Shown here: in pieces, positions 25,674-37,427 of the stretch
How the letters are laid out: the number at the start of each line of letters is the position of its first letter
Numbering within the stretch: position 1 is the stretch's first letter
NCBI GenBank assembly: GCA_003255025.1
Contig: QANY01009406.1
Coordinates: forward strand, 558,001 to 622,000
DNA: 64,000 nucleotides
Direction of reading: 5' to 3'
Origin: Datisca glomerata
Taxonomy: Eukaryota > Streptophyta > Magnoliopsida > Cucurbitales > Datiscaceae
Program-made: the position numbers and the translations under genes
The notes under the pieces: model-generated
Told to the model about the DNA's origin: nothing
The model's database searches: none
What the model saw: the letters and a program-made list of their open reading frames with translations, nothing else

Positions 25674-26343
25674 CTAAGAAGCACAAATACCGACACGTAA
25701 CACGATACGACACAACACCGACACGTTGACACCTCAATTTTAAAAGTAGGATACAGATATACGTTATATATATAATATTTCTATTTATAAGTATGAAAAT
25801 AGATATTTAAATAAAAAACCTAATTACAGTTTTGGTCATATCAAGAAGATGAATTAAAATTGCTCACTAGTTAGAGATGCCACTGATTAATCGAGTGAGT
25901 TTTAGTTTTAGGACGTTTAAAGTATAAGGGTTTTGGCAATAAAAAACTGATTTTGTACCATATTAAATTTAATATATTTTAAAATCTAACTTTCTTTCTT
26001 CTCTATTTCCACCCTTTACTCTTTTTTATTTATAAGTTAAAATATTATTTATATTATTTTACTCCCTTTATATTTTATTATTTAAAAAATTTCCCAAAAA
26101 CATAACAATAAGGTGTTGACGCGTGTCAAGAACGTGTCCTGACGTGTCTGACGCGTGTCAGAAATGTGTTATGGTATGTCCAACACATGTTTGAAAACAA
26201 ATAAAATATAAAAATAAAAATGCAGGCACGATTTTGAGGTGTCGGACAAGTGTCGATGTCCGACACGCATCAGAGCGTGTCAGAAGCGTCTTAGTGTTCG
26301 ACACAGACACTCTACACAAATAGGAAGTGATGACGCTTCTTAG
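25674..26343. mobile_element. hAT-like MITE inside the 5' LTR
   Basis: A 670-bp insertion with inverted ends CTAAGAAGC, flanked by the perfect 8-bp duplication CTAGTCTA (25666-25673 and 26344-26351). The right LTR has no such insertion, so the empty site is visible in the same element. Both ends are rich in GACACG / CGTGTC motifs in inverted orientation. No coding. The 8-bp duplication suggests hAT transposase acted on it. Confidence 0.85.
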
Positions 26344-26412
26344 CTAGTCTACAGTAGTTAAGTTCATTCAGTGAAAATCATTTTACGTCTCTCTACTTCA
26401 TCAACTTCAATA

Positions 26413-26424
26413 TGGTATAAGAGT
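26413..26424 (+). promoter_or_regulatory. Primer-binding site of Copia element
   Basis: TGGTATAAGAGT directly after the left LTR resembles TGGTATCAGAGC, complementary to the 3' part of plant initiator methionine tRNA, with two changes. Confidence 0.7.
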
Positions 26425-26533
26425 ACTAATGTGCTTCCTTGCCTGATCTACTTCATATTCTTCAATCGATTAACATTTTTTCCTCATTTGCGGGTTCAAT
26501 CGCACTTTTCTGGTTTGATTTCTGCTCTTGATA

Positions 26534-27800
26534 ATGCCTACTGAAGCTTCTTTAGCTCACACCAAGGAGTGTTCATGGTTTGGTTCGGTTCGGTTCGGTT
26601 TGATATTATTAAATTAAAAATAATTTTTAAATGTATTATTGAAAAAATAATAATATAAATCAAAGTTTCAGTTTGGTCCGGTCTGGTCTTATATGAAATT
26701 ATATATAAAAAATAATATAAAATCAAAGTTTCAGTTCGGTTCAAAAACCACAAAAAATCTGAACCGAACCAAAACTTCGATTCGGCCATTTTTCCAAACC
26801 GAACGCATATAACGAACCGACCGAGCCGGTCATTTTTGGTTTGGTTCGGTTCAGTCGGCCTAAGGACACTTTTGAACACCCCTACTCACACCCAATCCTT
26901 TGGTTATTTGATGAGCGATTCCGCCATTGAAGATACATCGAGTCCATATTTCCTGCATCATTTTGATAGTCCTGGCATTGTTGTTGTTTCACAACCTCTC
27001 GCTGGCGACAACTATAATTCGTGGGGTCTAGCTATGGTGATTGCACTGTCCGTGAAGAACAATCTAGGGTTTATAAATGGATCTATCCTGAGCCAATAGT
27101 TACTAGTCCTCTATTTAATTCATGGATTGGCAATAACAATATTGTTATATTCCGGATTCTTAATTCTGTATCCAAAGAAATATCAGCTTCTGTGATTTTT
27201 TCTCAATCTGCGTATTAAATATGGATTGATCTTAAGGAGAGATTTCAACAAAGAAATAGGCCGCGCATATTTCAACTTACGAGTGAATTAATGAGTTAGA
27301 CAAAAAAATAATTGTCTGTTAGTGCCTACTTTACTAAGCTCAAAACAATATGAGAAAAACTTAACAATTATAAGCTAATTTGCTCATGTGGAAAGAGCTC
27401 TTCTGGTGGAAATAAAAATTAAATATCACTATCATATGGGGTATTTCATGTCTTTGTTGATGGGTTTAAATGATAATTTTGCTCTAGTTAGAGGTCAACT
27501 ACTACTCATGGATCCAATTCCTTCAATTAACAAAGTGTTTGCTCTGGTTTCTTAAGAGGAACACCAAAGACATATCAGTGAGATTTCTTGAACCTCTAGT
27601 CGAGACTCTTCTCTAGCCTTTGTTGTAAAGTCTGATTCCACTATGTGCAATGGTAGTCAAACCTTTAACATGGCTAATCATAGGAAAGACATACCTTTTT
27701 GCACACACTGTGGTTATTCCAATCATACAATTGATAAATGCTACAAACTCTACGTATATCCTCCTGGATATAAGCCTAGACAAAAGGTTATTTCTGCCAC
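26534..27800 (+). pseudogene. Copia gag with zinc knuckle, split by a MITE
   Basis: The gag start (ATG at 26534) is followed after 30 bases by a 321-bp hAT-like insertion. The frame then continues at 26893 with a typical Copia gag N-terminus (PYFLHHFDSPG, LAGDNYNSW). Around 27690-27780 a CCHC knuckle reads CTHCGYSNHTIDKCY. Several stops and frameshifts lie between 27100 and 27620. Confidence 0.8.
26564..26884. mobile_element. hAT-like MITE inserted in Copia gag
   Basis: A 321-bp insertion flanked by the 8-bp duplication CTCACACC (26556-26563 and 26885-26892). The left end starts AAGGAGTGTTCATGG; the right end is the complement of TAGGGGTGTTC. The inside has runs of GGTTCGGTTCGGTT at the left and its complement GAACCGAACC at the right, so it can fold back on itself. 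The termini resemble those of the 1877-bp element at 9992, suggesting the same family of mobilising transposase. Confidence 0.85.
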
Positions 27801-27989
27801 TGGTTCTAGCACTAGTATATCTCAAGTTACAAACCAAGTGTCAGAAATTGGATTCTCTCCCAATGGCAATCACATGAGCTTTTTTGTTCAAATGTTGAAT
27901 CTTTCTCAATATTCTCACTTGATGGCAATGTTGAATAGTCATATATGTGAAGCTAAGAGTGATACAAATGTTAATGAATTTTCTAATCA

Positions 27990-29165
27990 AGTAACATGTA
28001 TTTGTTTATCAATCTCTATTAATCATCTTTATCATTCTTCAAGATACTGTATAATTAATTCTGGTGCAACCAGTCAAATTTGCTTCGATCAACATACATT
28101 TCTATCCATGAAACCAGTTCAGAATGCTTTTGTCACCTTGCCTATTAAAGTAGGATTTTTGTACATTTTGTTGGTACTGTAAGGCTTTCTTCTGCATTGG
28201 TTATGGCTGATGTGTTATATATGTCTCAGTTCAACTTCAACCTATTATCTGTGAGTTCTTTGACTAGGTTTTATAATATAGGAGTTCGTTTTCTCATTCT
28301 TACATTATTCGAGATCTTCTCATCTTGAAGATGATTGGTAAGGGTAACATGATTGATGGTATTTATGTCATTGACTCCAAGGATCTTTCAGTTCCAGATA
28401 ATTTCAAATTTTATGTGGTGCCTTTATGCATTTTTTTCTTCTTCTGTGGTTAATAATGTGAATGCTCAAATCTAACATCACAGACTAGGATATATATCGT
28501 CTAAAAGACTTAGTTTGTTACATGAACAATTGAAGTTTAATAAACATGTCTTGTTGCATTCATATTCTATCTGTCCTATTGCTAAATAGAGAAGACTCAC
28601 TTTCCTTCTAAAAATCATATTTATGTTAAAGCTTTTGATTTAGTGCATTGTGACACATGGATCCTTTCAGTACACCTACTATAATATGTTAAAAATATCT
28701 TAATTTAGTAGATGATTCAACTAGATTTATTTAGACTTTTCTTATGAAACATAAGTCTGAAGTCATTGTTCTTATTCTAAGGTTTTTAAGCTTATTGAGA
28801 CTCAATTCAACATTGTGATTAAGCAACTTATATGACAATGCTCCAGAATTGCAGTTTGTTGATTTCTTTCATTCTAAAGGAGTTATTTATCAATTTTTTT
28901 TTGGAATGCCCTCAACAGAATTTAGTGGTGGAAAGAAAGAACCAACATCTTCTCAATGTAGCTTAGCAATATATTTTCAATCTCAAGTGCCTCTTCAATT
29001 TTTAGGTGAGTGCCTTCTCACTGCTATATTTCTCATAAATAGAACATCATCTCCTATGTTATCTAATAGAACTCCATACACTTTGCTTTATCACAAAACT
29101 GTTCATTTACATTTGCTAAGAATATTGACAGCCTTTGTTTTGCTTCTATTCTTTCCTTTCACATA
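27990..29165 (+). pseudogene. Copia protease and integrase, decayed
   Basis: Protease: CIINSGATSQICFDQH near 28045-28095 corresponds to the DSGA active site but has Asn in place of the catalytic Asp. The GAG-pre-integrase and integrase regions follow in changing frames. VDDSTRFI-like sequence near 28700 and FLINRTSSPMLSNRTPYTLL (29033-29092) mark the core and its end. Many stops. Confidence 0.75.
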
Positions 29166-29729
29166 ATAAAATTTTCTCTAAGAGCTAGAACTAGTGTTTC
29201 TATTGGACATTCTCCATGGGTCAAGTGATATAAAGTGTATGACATTGTTTCAAAACATTTTTTCCTGTCTAGAGATGTTATTTTTCATGAGAGTTTTTCC
29301 TCTTAAAGCTATTCCTTATTCTTTATCTCTTGTTGATCCTTTTCCTGACAAAGTTCTACCTAAGCCACCACATATATCTTCACCAGTTTTGAGTCTTCCA
29401 CCTGAGTTAGTTATTCCTCCAACTGATCTTACATCGGACATTATTTCTTCATCTAATCCTACCATCACTATTGAGGATCATATTCTAGAATCTCAACCAC
29501 ATGTTACTAGTAGTCTACCAGGCTCACTAAACCCCATTCCTATCTAAAATATTTCCTTTGTAATCTTTTAGGAAACTCTCCTATTCAAAACACAAATCCT
29601 CATTACCTCATCACCACTTCTCTATCTCATAAATCATTCTCATCTTCTCATAGCGATCTTTTATGCAATATCTCATCAAGTGTTGAATCCCAATTTTATT
29701 ATCAAGCTGTTAAACTTGATCATTAGAGA

Positions 29730-31080
29730 GATGTTATGAATGTTGAATTGGCTTCTATGGAAGACAACAAGCATGGACAGTCATGCCGTTGCTTAAGCGT
29801 AAGCATTCTATAGGCTTTCAATGGATTTATAAGATTAAATATAAGTCTGATGGGACTATAGAGAGGTATAGGGCATGCTTAGTTGCCAAATGATATACAC
29901 AACAATAAGGGTTGGACTTCATTGAGACTTTTTCTCTTGTTGCTAAGTTTGTAACGGTAAAAGTTCTTCTTGCCATTGCTGTAAAAAATAGTTGGCATCT
30001 TATTCAACTTGATGTGAATAATGCCTTTCTCCTATGGATATTCTACAAAAAAAATTTCACATGTTGATCCTAAGGGGGAGAAATTAGTGTGCCAATTACA
30101 TAAGTCCATCTGTGGTCTAAAATGGGCTTCTAGATCGTGGTTCTCAAAGTTCTCTAATATTCTTTTGCTTCATGGGATTTAAGCAATGGAAATCTTATTA
30201 CTATTTGTTCACAAATGGTCTGGTTCATCTTTTATTGCACTTTTGATTTATGTAGATGATATAATCATCATTAGTGTTGATCTTAAATCTATTGAGTTGC
30301 TAAAATCATTTCTTCACAGCAAGTTTAAGCTAAAAGACCTTGATTCTCTCAAATATTTCCTTGAACCTGAACTTGCTAGATCCAAGAAGGAGATTGTCCT
30401 TTCACAAAGACATTATTCTTTATAATTATTTTAGGATACTGGTTTACATGCTAGTAAACCAACTTCATTACCTATGGATCCTAAGTTCAAGTTGAGCTCT
30501 TTTGAAGGTCACCTTCTTATAGATGCTACTCTTTATAGAAGACTTGTAGGTAGACTTGTATAACTTGACCATCTCTCAATTTGATATTACTTTTGTTGTC
30601 CACAAGTTAAGTCGGTTTGTTTCTTAACCTAGGCAGCCTTATTGGGATATTGTTCATCATTTACTTTGCCATATCAAGTCCTTTCCCGGCCAATGACTTC
30701 TATCCTCTACTACATCTAATTTTCAGCTTAGAGCATTTGTTGATGCTGATTGGGGTGCGTGTTTTTCTTGGAAGTTCCTCGATATCTTGAAAAGCAAAGA
30801 AGTTCTTTGAAAGAAAAGAAGCAAAACACTTTATCTCTATCTTCAACTGAGGTAGAGTTTAGAGCTTTAGCGGCAACTTCAAGTGAATTAGTTTGGATCA
30901 TCAATTACTTCAAGCATTTCAGATTTTATGAACGCACTAAACATATTGAGATAGATTGTCATTTTGTGCATGATAAAATAAATGAAGGCTTCATAAAATT
31001 TCTCCTTATACGGCGGATTCATCATCAACTAGTTGATGTGTTCACTAATGCTCTTCCTGTTTCGAGCTTGTTTCCACTGT
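29730..31080 (+). pseudogene. Copia reverse transcriptase and RNase H, decayed
   Basis: RT blocks: W-I-Y-K-I-K-like with SDGTIERYRACLVAK near 29845-29890, [12 protein letters not shown] near 29995-30030, the catalytic box YVDDIIIIS at 30248, and KLKDLDSLKYFL (30328-30365). RNase H near 30820-31070: LSLSSTEVEFRAL and RTKHIEIDCHFV. Frames break at several points. The purine tract and right LTR follow. Confidence 0.85.
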
Positions 31081-31130
31081 AATCCAAGATGGCAGTGATT
31101 GATCTTCACCGGCCATCTTGAGGGGGAGTA

Positions 31131-31282
31131 AGGAGTTAGTTAATAGTGTTATGACAGTTGTACACCTATCTTATTAGTATTGGTTGGTATATTATATATA
31201 TATATATACTCTTAGACTAGTCTGTAATAGTTAAGTTCATTCAGAAAAAATCATTTTACATCTCTTTGCTTCATCAACTTCA
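31131..31282 (+). repeat. 3' LTR of Copia element
   Basis: 152 bp; pairs with the left LTR once the nested 670-bp insertion is removed. Differs from it at scattered positions, including an expanded (TA)n near 31193. Starts AG instead of the TG seen at the left copy and ends CA. Confidence 0.8.
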
Positions 31283-32069
31283 ATCGAACTCAATTTATAA
31301 AGGCAACGAGTGCGTGAAGAATCTATATTATGATGCAGAATAAAATGAAATACCTGGTCGAAGTCTTTAATTTAGTATATGTTTGTGGGGAAGCTGTTTT
31401 CCTTTCTTTTTATTTTTCCATAATTTATTAGCGTTGGAATTGAAAAAGAAATATGAAAACAAGTGCAGTAGTGCTGGAGATCAACGGTAATAGGGTCGAC
31501 TCCAGAGAATATAGTCATCTAACATTTCTAATTTCTCTGTAGTCAACCCATCATAAGCTTGTTGGCAACAATGACACTGCATAAGATTGAATTTGTCGCA
31601 CAGAGATAGAATTAGAATTGGTTAAACAATTGCCATCAAGTTGATTTTGCAGCTTAAAGTCTTTATAAATTCTTGCCTTGTTTCAGTCATACACAAGTGT
31701 TGACATTGGAACAAAATTAAAGACAAGTGGAATAGTGCTCAGGAGGTTATATCAAATTCAAATATTTGCTTCATGTGGATGTGGCACGGCACAGCATGAA
31801 GCTGCTGTTTTTAGTTAACTATAATAACATTTAAATCCTTCTCCATCCTTTTATGATATTAAAATTGGTTAAAGTATTACCATTTGCTTTCTTAATTTTA
31901 ATTAATTAACCAAGAATGGATAATGATAATTATTTGATCTAATATTATATTACATTAAAAAACGAATTAACCACTATGTTTATATGCATATATTTTCTTA
32001 TCTTCTCAAAGCTGCTCATATGAAAATCCAAGCAAAGTTGTGTGCAACAAACTAATTAGGCAATAGAAA
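31283..32069 (+). promoter_or_regulatory. Upstream region of the GLR gene
   Basis: No gene or repeat recognised. AT-rich, with TATATGCATATATT at about 31981 roughly 90 bases before the GLR start codon, which could act as the TATA region. The Copia element ends only about 790 bases before the gene, so its LTR may affect this promoter. Confidence 0.4.
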
Positions 32070-35000
32070 ATGCGTAATTTTCATTCTCTCCTTGTCTTCT
32101 TAGTTACCATTTTTCTGTTGTGTAATGGAAGAGTAATATGTTCAGAGATACAGCAACAGCAACATCATGTTGTAAATTTAGGAGCCATTGTAGATACAAG
32201 CACTCTAGCAGGGAAGGAAGAGAAAGTAGCAATAGAAATGGCAATAGAAGACTTTTGTGATCGTGTCAGTCCTTGCCCCATTTTACATTTCAGAAATTCT
32301 CAAGGTGGTCCTTCTCAAGCTGCTGATCTCGGTGAGTACTGTCTAATTCGGTTTTAATTTCTTGGTTACTTGTTAATTAAGATTAATATGTTTTATTAGC
32401 TTTGGTCTGGTGATGAGACTTAATGAGCATTAAGCAACATATGAGCATGTTTATATTAACTTTGTTGCTAATGACAATGTAGTTTTGTATAGTTTCGTTC
32501 TCTCCTCGTATAGTTTTGTTTTCTCTCCTTGTGGTTAGAAACACTTTAATACGTTAAAATAACATTATTTTAACTAAAATTATTTCATATCTATTTTTTA
32601 TGAAATATTATATTATATTATGAAATAATAAAGTATATATATATATACACACACGTGTGTTTCTTATAGAAATATTTTTAAATATTAAAATATTATTTAA
32701 TTAAGTGACATGTTAATAATTTATTAGTTGATTATTTTAACCATTCTTTATGATAATTCGTAATTAATTAACTAATAAATTATTATCATATCATTTTGGA
32801 AAGATAACTAATTGACTAAAGTAGTTAGTTTTGCATGGGAGTCTTTGTTCTTCCTTGTCATGTTCTAAATTATTTCGAATACTGACAGTCACTCACACAA
32901 TTGTGACGAAATGAGAAGAGAATACAAAACTAACAACTGTAGAGATAGTAGATTATGATACCCTTGTAATCCCTTCTCGTTCTGTACTTTTCTGTACTGT
33001 GTGTGAGTAATTATCAATGTCCCAAAAGATCAAATATATGTACATATATTACACTTCATGTCCCATGCATAAAGTCTCGTGCTTTCTTAATTGCGGCCAC
33101 CGTATATTTTGATTTAAGAAAAATTATAAAACTGAATGCAGCGAAAAACCTGATAAAGAAGCACCACGTAAGAGCGATAATAGGATTGAGAACATGGCAA
33201 GAAACCTTCTTCTCCGCCGAACATGGCAACAAAACCCATGTCCCTATTCTCTCATTAGCAAACGAAGTTCCCCCATGGTCCACCAAACACTGGCCCTTCT
33301 TAGTCAACGCAGCCAGAAACCAACTAGTTCAAATGCAAGCCATCGCCTCCATAATCAAAAGCTGGCAATGGCGAAAAGTCAACATTATCTACGAAGACAT
33401 CAACTCCGCCGTCACCGGAATCCCTTATCTAATCTCAGCCATACAACACGTTGACTCTGAGATCGACACCCTTTTACCCATCTCCCCTTTCCCTCAATTC
33501 TATAACATGTCGGAAAAATTGGACAGCCTTAAAACCGGACAGTGTCGAGTTTTTATTGTTCATACTTCGATTGGATTAGGAACCAAAGTGTTCGCAGCAG
33601 CTCGTCAATTGGGCATGATGGAGAAGGAATTTGTTTGGATAACTACAACCTCACTCACAAATCATATCGATTCTTTTACTGAATTAACCATTTCACAAAT
33701 GCAAGGCGTTTTGGGTGTGAAAAGCTACGTTTCTCAATCGGGGAGACGATTTAAAGACTTCCGAACCAGATTTCAAGACATGTTTGGTAAAAAATACCCC
33801 CAGAAACAACATTATTCACCCGGGATTTTCGCCTCCCAGGCTTCTGATGCAACATGGGCTTTGGTTCTTTCCTTAGATGGAAAACCCAATTGGAAAAGCT
33901 ACCAAAATTACAGTTCCCACGTCGTTTCCTTAAGTGGGCAGCTCCTGTTGAAACGAATAATGGAGAGTAACTTTGATGGGTTGGCTGGTAAGTTCAAGTA
34001 TACAAAGAGGATGTTGGATCCTGCACGTGTGTTTCAAATAGTCAACGTTATTGGAAAAAGTCATAGGGAATTGGGGTATTGGTCAGAAGGATTGGGGTTC
34101 CCAAAGAGTGTGGATAATAAGCATAGTGTATATAATCAGTCTATGAAATATTTAGGGAATGTGGTATGGCCAGGTGCCCCATGGTCAGTTCCTAGAGGTT
34201 GGGCAGTGGCAACTAAAAGAAACCCACTTAGAATTGCAGTGCCAAATAACACAATCTATAGGGAATTTGTCAACGTTGTTTACAACCAATCTGATGGGAA
34301 ACCAATTGTGAGAGGATTTTCTATTGATGTTTTCAAAGCCACTGTGGAGCTTCTACCTTATGACTTGCCTTATGAGTTTGTCCCATACAGCTCTGCTTCC
34401 TATGATATTATGGTCAAAGAAGTTTATCTTGAGGTAAGTATGTATATACTATTGTTCATATTAACTATTAATTTTTTTTTCTTTATCTTAGTTTCAACTA
34501 ATTGATTATGTATATTTGTGTGTGAAGACATTTGATGCAGTCGTTGCAGACACAGCGATAGTCTCACATAGATATGAATTTGTTGAATATTCGCAACCGT
34601 ATACAGAGTGGGCAGATTATGATATATAACGAACGAACCAGAGTAGACAAAGCTTGGCTGTTCGTTAAGCCGTTTGCACCTCAAACTTGGATGTGGATAG
34701 TGATCCTCACTATTTACAATGGAATTATTATATGGTACATTGCTAGTCTGGGGCCTCACGAACAGAATCGAAATCTCCGTAATTGGAGTGAATTCATCAA
34801 CGCGCTTTTGTCGGCCTTTCAGACCCTTTTCTCTTACCATGGTAAGATTGCTTGTCCTGAAATTTTTTATTGACTAAATTTTTTTGAAGTTAAAAATTCT
34901 ATCGGGATTGAAAAATTATATTCCAACTAATAGACCTCTTAATTATGACTCTATAAACTTAATTATTTATGTCAATTCATATTATCAACTTTACTTAATT

Positions 35001-36835
35001 ACTAAAAAAAGTAATTTGAGTTGATCCATTTTACGTTTAATACGAGACAAGTGACAAGGCTCGAGTTAATAGTATCTAGGGAATTTAAAAATTCACATGA
35101 TTAATGAAATTTGGAAATTAATCTATGTATCAAAGGGATAACTAGAAAAAGGTAAAAAAAATAGATCATCATGTTGAAAAATGCAAAAAAAAAAAAAAGA
35201 ATGTGAATATGGCCGACGTCAATATTTATATACTTGTAATTAGTTAATTAGTAGTGTCCTTATTATAATTGATTGACTACTTACTCGTTGTATTAGTAAT
35301 CTTCTGAGTCGACAATTAGTAATCCATAAGAGGGTATATAATATCTTAACTAATAGAGCAGACAACTAGTTAACTAATTAGTTCAAATGTCACATGTAAA
35401 GTGTTACGACTTAGAAAAAAGAGAAATCAGCCATTTTGCAATTACAAAACCATTCGGCCATTTTCAAATCAACCACATAAAACCTGTGATTTGTGTATAA
35501 ATTTTCTTAAAGGGAGACTACTATTATGGTTTTGATTATGCTTTGATAAAATGCAGGGAAACCACTAAATAATAGTTCAAGATTGGTGTTTGTAGCGTGG
35601 CTATTCGTTGCAGTTATAGTGATACAAAACTATACAGCTAGTTTGACGACCTTACTGACAGTGGAAAGACTAAAGCCAGCAGTTGTGGATGTGGATAGTC
35701 TGCGAACGAGTGGAGCAAAGGTTGGGTGTGATGCGAGTTCCTTTGTCGTGAAATATTTGGAAGAGGTTCTTCATTTTGATCCCAACAATATTCATAAATT
35801 GTACAATGAGGATGAGTATCCCTCAGCTCTAATGAGTGGTCAGATTAAGGCTGCCTTTCTTGAGGTTCCTTACGTTAAGTTGTTTCTTGCTAAATATTGT
35901 GACAATTTCACTACTTCTGGTTCACCTTTCAAAGTTGGAGGCTTTGGATTTGTGAGTATATATGGAATCTCTTGTAAAACTTTTAGTTATATCATATATC
36001 GTTACGACTTTTATCATATAGTGAATTACAGTACGATGACTACTAAGTACAAAATTAATCTCATTAAGCGTACTATAATGCAATTTAAGATTTTTTTCTT
36101 ATTTTATATTTTCAGCTATTGGGTCAAGAAGAATTCAGGGTAGCACCATAATATTCAATACTATTATAATGTTATATGCAATATAAATAATTATCATAAT
36201 TGAAAATCTATTTTTCGTATACATTTATATTCAAGATGTGATGTGTGAAATATTTAAATTTATTCACAATTCAATAGTATGATTAATCAGTAAATACGAG
36301 TGATAACTTTTGTCAGGCTTTCAAGAGGAATTCTCCATATCTTGCGGATATATCGAAAGCAGTAGTTGAAATATCAGAGAAAGGAACGTTAAGAGAACTT
36401 GAGAAAACATTGGCAGCTCCTTCCTACAAGTGCTCCTCATTTTCATCCACTGATGAACATGCTAGTCTTGAGGTAGAAAGCTTCATGGTTATCTTCATCA
36501 TCAGCGGTGGGATCTCCACCCTTGTTTTTATCTTCAAGGTTTTTCAGCACCGACATGACAACGAAGAACAAGGACAAGGACCTGCGGTGGACGACCAAGA
36601 TCATGGACGACCTGCAGTGGATGGTCAAGAACAAGGACAACGACCTGCGGTGGACGGCCAAGATCAAGGACGAAATGACAACAATAACCAGGCACCACCA
36701 CCCCCTGTGGCAAACGACCAAGATCAGCGACACGACAATGACAACCAACCATTACCACCTATGGCGGATGACCAAGATCAGCAGCGCGACAATGACAACA
36801 GACCATCTCCACATGTGGCAAATAACTTACCATGA
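32070..36835 (+). CDS. Glutamate receptor-like channel (GLR, clade II-like), one frameshift
   Basis: Plant GLRs are amino-acid-gated, Ca-permeable cation channels of the plasma membrane. Five exons with GT-AG borders: 32070-32331, 33142-34433, 34528-34841, 35557-35951, 36317-36835. The first ~25 residues form a signal peptide. Then come the amino-terminal domain (MAIEDF, AIIGLRTWQETFF), ligand-binding lobe S1 (NPLRIAVPN, FSIDVF), M1 (TWMWIVILTIYNGIIIWYI), the pore segment (FQTLFSYHG), M3 (QNYTASLTTLLTV, close to the SYTANL gate), lobe S2 (GAKVGCDASS, KAAFLEVPY) and M4 (MVIFIISGGISTLVFIF). Exon joints keep phase, but in exon 3 the frame shifts at about 34609: the first frame meets TAA at 34627, and the GQIMIYNE segment needs another frame. 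Coding length is 2782, one more than a multiple of three. Either one base error or a real lesion. A hydrophilic tail follows M4 (separate entry). Confidence 0.9.
36540..36832 (+). repeat. Repetitive Gln/Asp-rich C-terminal tail of GLR
   Basis: After M4 the last ~95 residues consist of imperfect repeats. First are units around RPAVDGQ(D/E)QG, then units around NDNNNQ / DNDNQP...PPPVANDQDQ, rich in Gln, Asp, Asn and Pro. At DNA level, GACCTGCGGTGGACG recurs. Most GLR tails I know are not built of such repeats, so this looks like a local expansion. The stop is at 36833. Confidence 0.8.
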
Positions 36836-37427
36836 TCATGACGTGATGCGGATGGCGATGATGGGAATAATGAGGATAGTCGATTATAATCTTATATCTT
36901 ATATACATATCTAATTGTGGCGATTGACATATTTATCTTTGTGTTCTACTGTCCATACCCTAGTTTAAACGATTTCTTCATAAGAAAAATTTAATATATT
37001 GGGATATAATAACAAAATTAATTATGTGTGTGTGAATGTTTAATATTTGGGTTAATATCATAATACTCTCTTGAACTTTGATGTAAATTCAATGTACCTT
37101 CCTAAACTTCAACATATGCCCTAATGGCACTTAAATTTTCACTGTCAATTAGAAAAATACCTCAGCCTAAAATCCCGTGATAACTATGTTAAAATGAACT
37201 TTTATGCTAAAAATTACACGCTAGGGGATAAATTGATCTTAGGATTTAGGGGGCATTTGAATATTAACTCAAATATATATTTGTATATTTAAGAATATTA
37301 GTTCAAAGTATAATGGGCTAATATCCCAATACCACTCTGAATTTTGATCCAAAGTAAATTTATGAAAATCAACTTGCTGATAGTTTTGCAAATGCTCTTT
37401 CATCTCCTCGGTTTTGTTCACTAAGAG
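36836..37427. other. Intergenic DNA downstream of GLR
   Basis: Presumed 3' UTR and spacer. A motif starting GGGTTAATATCATAATACT...TGAACTTTGAT at 37050 recurs diverged as GGGCTAATATCCCAATACCA...TGAATTTTGAT near 37316. This looks like two ends or copies of a short interspersed repeat. No coding. Confidence 0.5.
37050..37362. repeat. Pair of diverged ~50-bp direct repeats
   Basis: About 265 bases apart, same orientation, alike over roughly 50 bases (GGG(T/C)TAATATC..AATAC...TGAA(C/T)TTTGAT). Similar sequences are common in plant intergenic DNA; class not identified. Confidence 0.5.

Larger units (their letters stand above)
25584..31282 (+). mobile_element. Ty1/Copia LTR retrotransposon, decayed
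   Basis: Short LTRs flank it: left 25584-26409 (interrupted by a 670-bp insertion; about 150 bp without it) and right 31131-31282. They share GTTAGTTAATAGTGTTAT, ATACTCTTAGACTAGTCT and CTTCATCAACTTCA. A primer-binding site like the initiator-tRNA type (TGGTATAAGAGTA) follows the left LTR at 26413, and a purine tract GAGGGGGAG precedes the right LTR. Gag, protease, integrase, RT and RNase H remnants follow in Copia order. Flanking bases show no clear 5-bp duplication. Stops occur throughout. Confidence 0.9.

Noticed and set aside
33056..33454. Short ORFs in other frames within GLR exon 2
   Set aside because: Shadows of the 430-codon GLR exon, which has clear family likeness.
36443..36914. Other-frame and opposite-strand ORFs over the GLR tail
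   Set aside because: Shadows of the repetitive exon 5; the GLR frame continues from M4 and ends in a stop at 36833.
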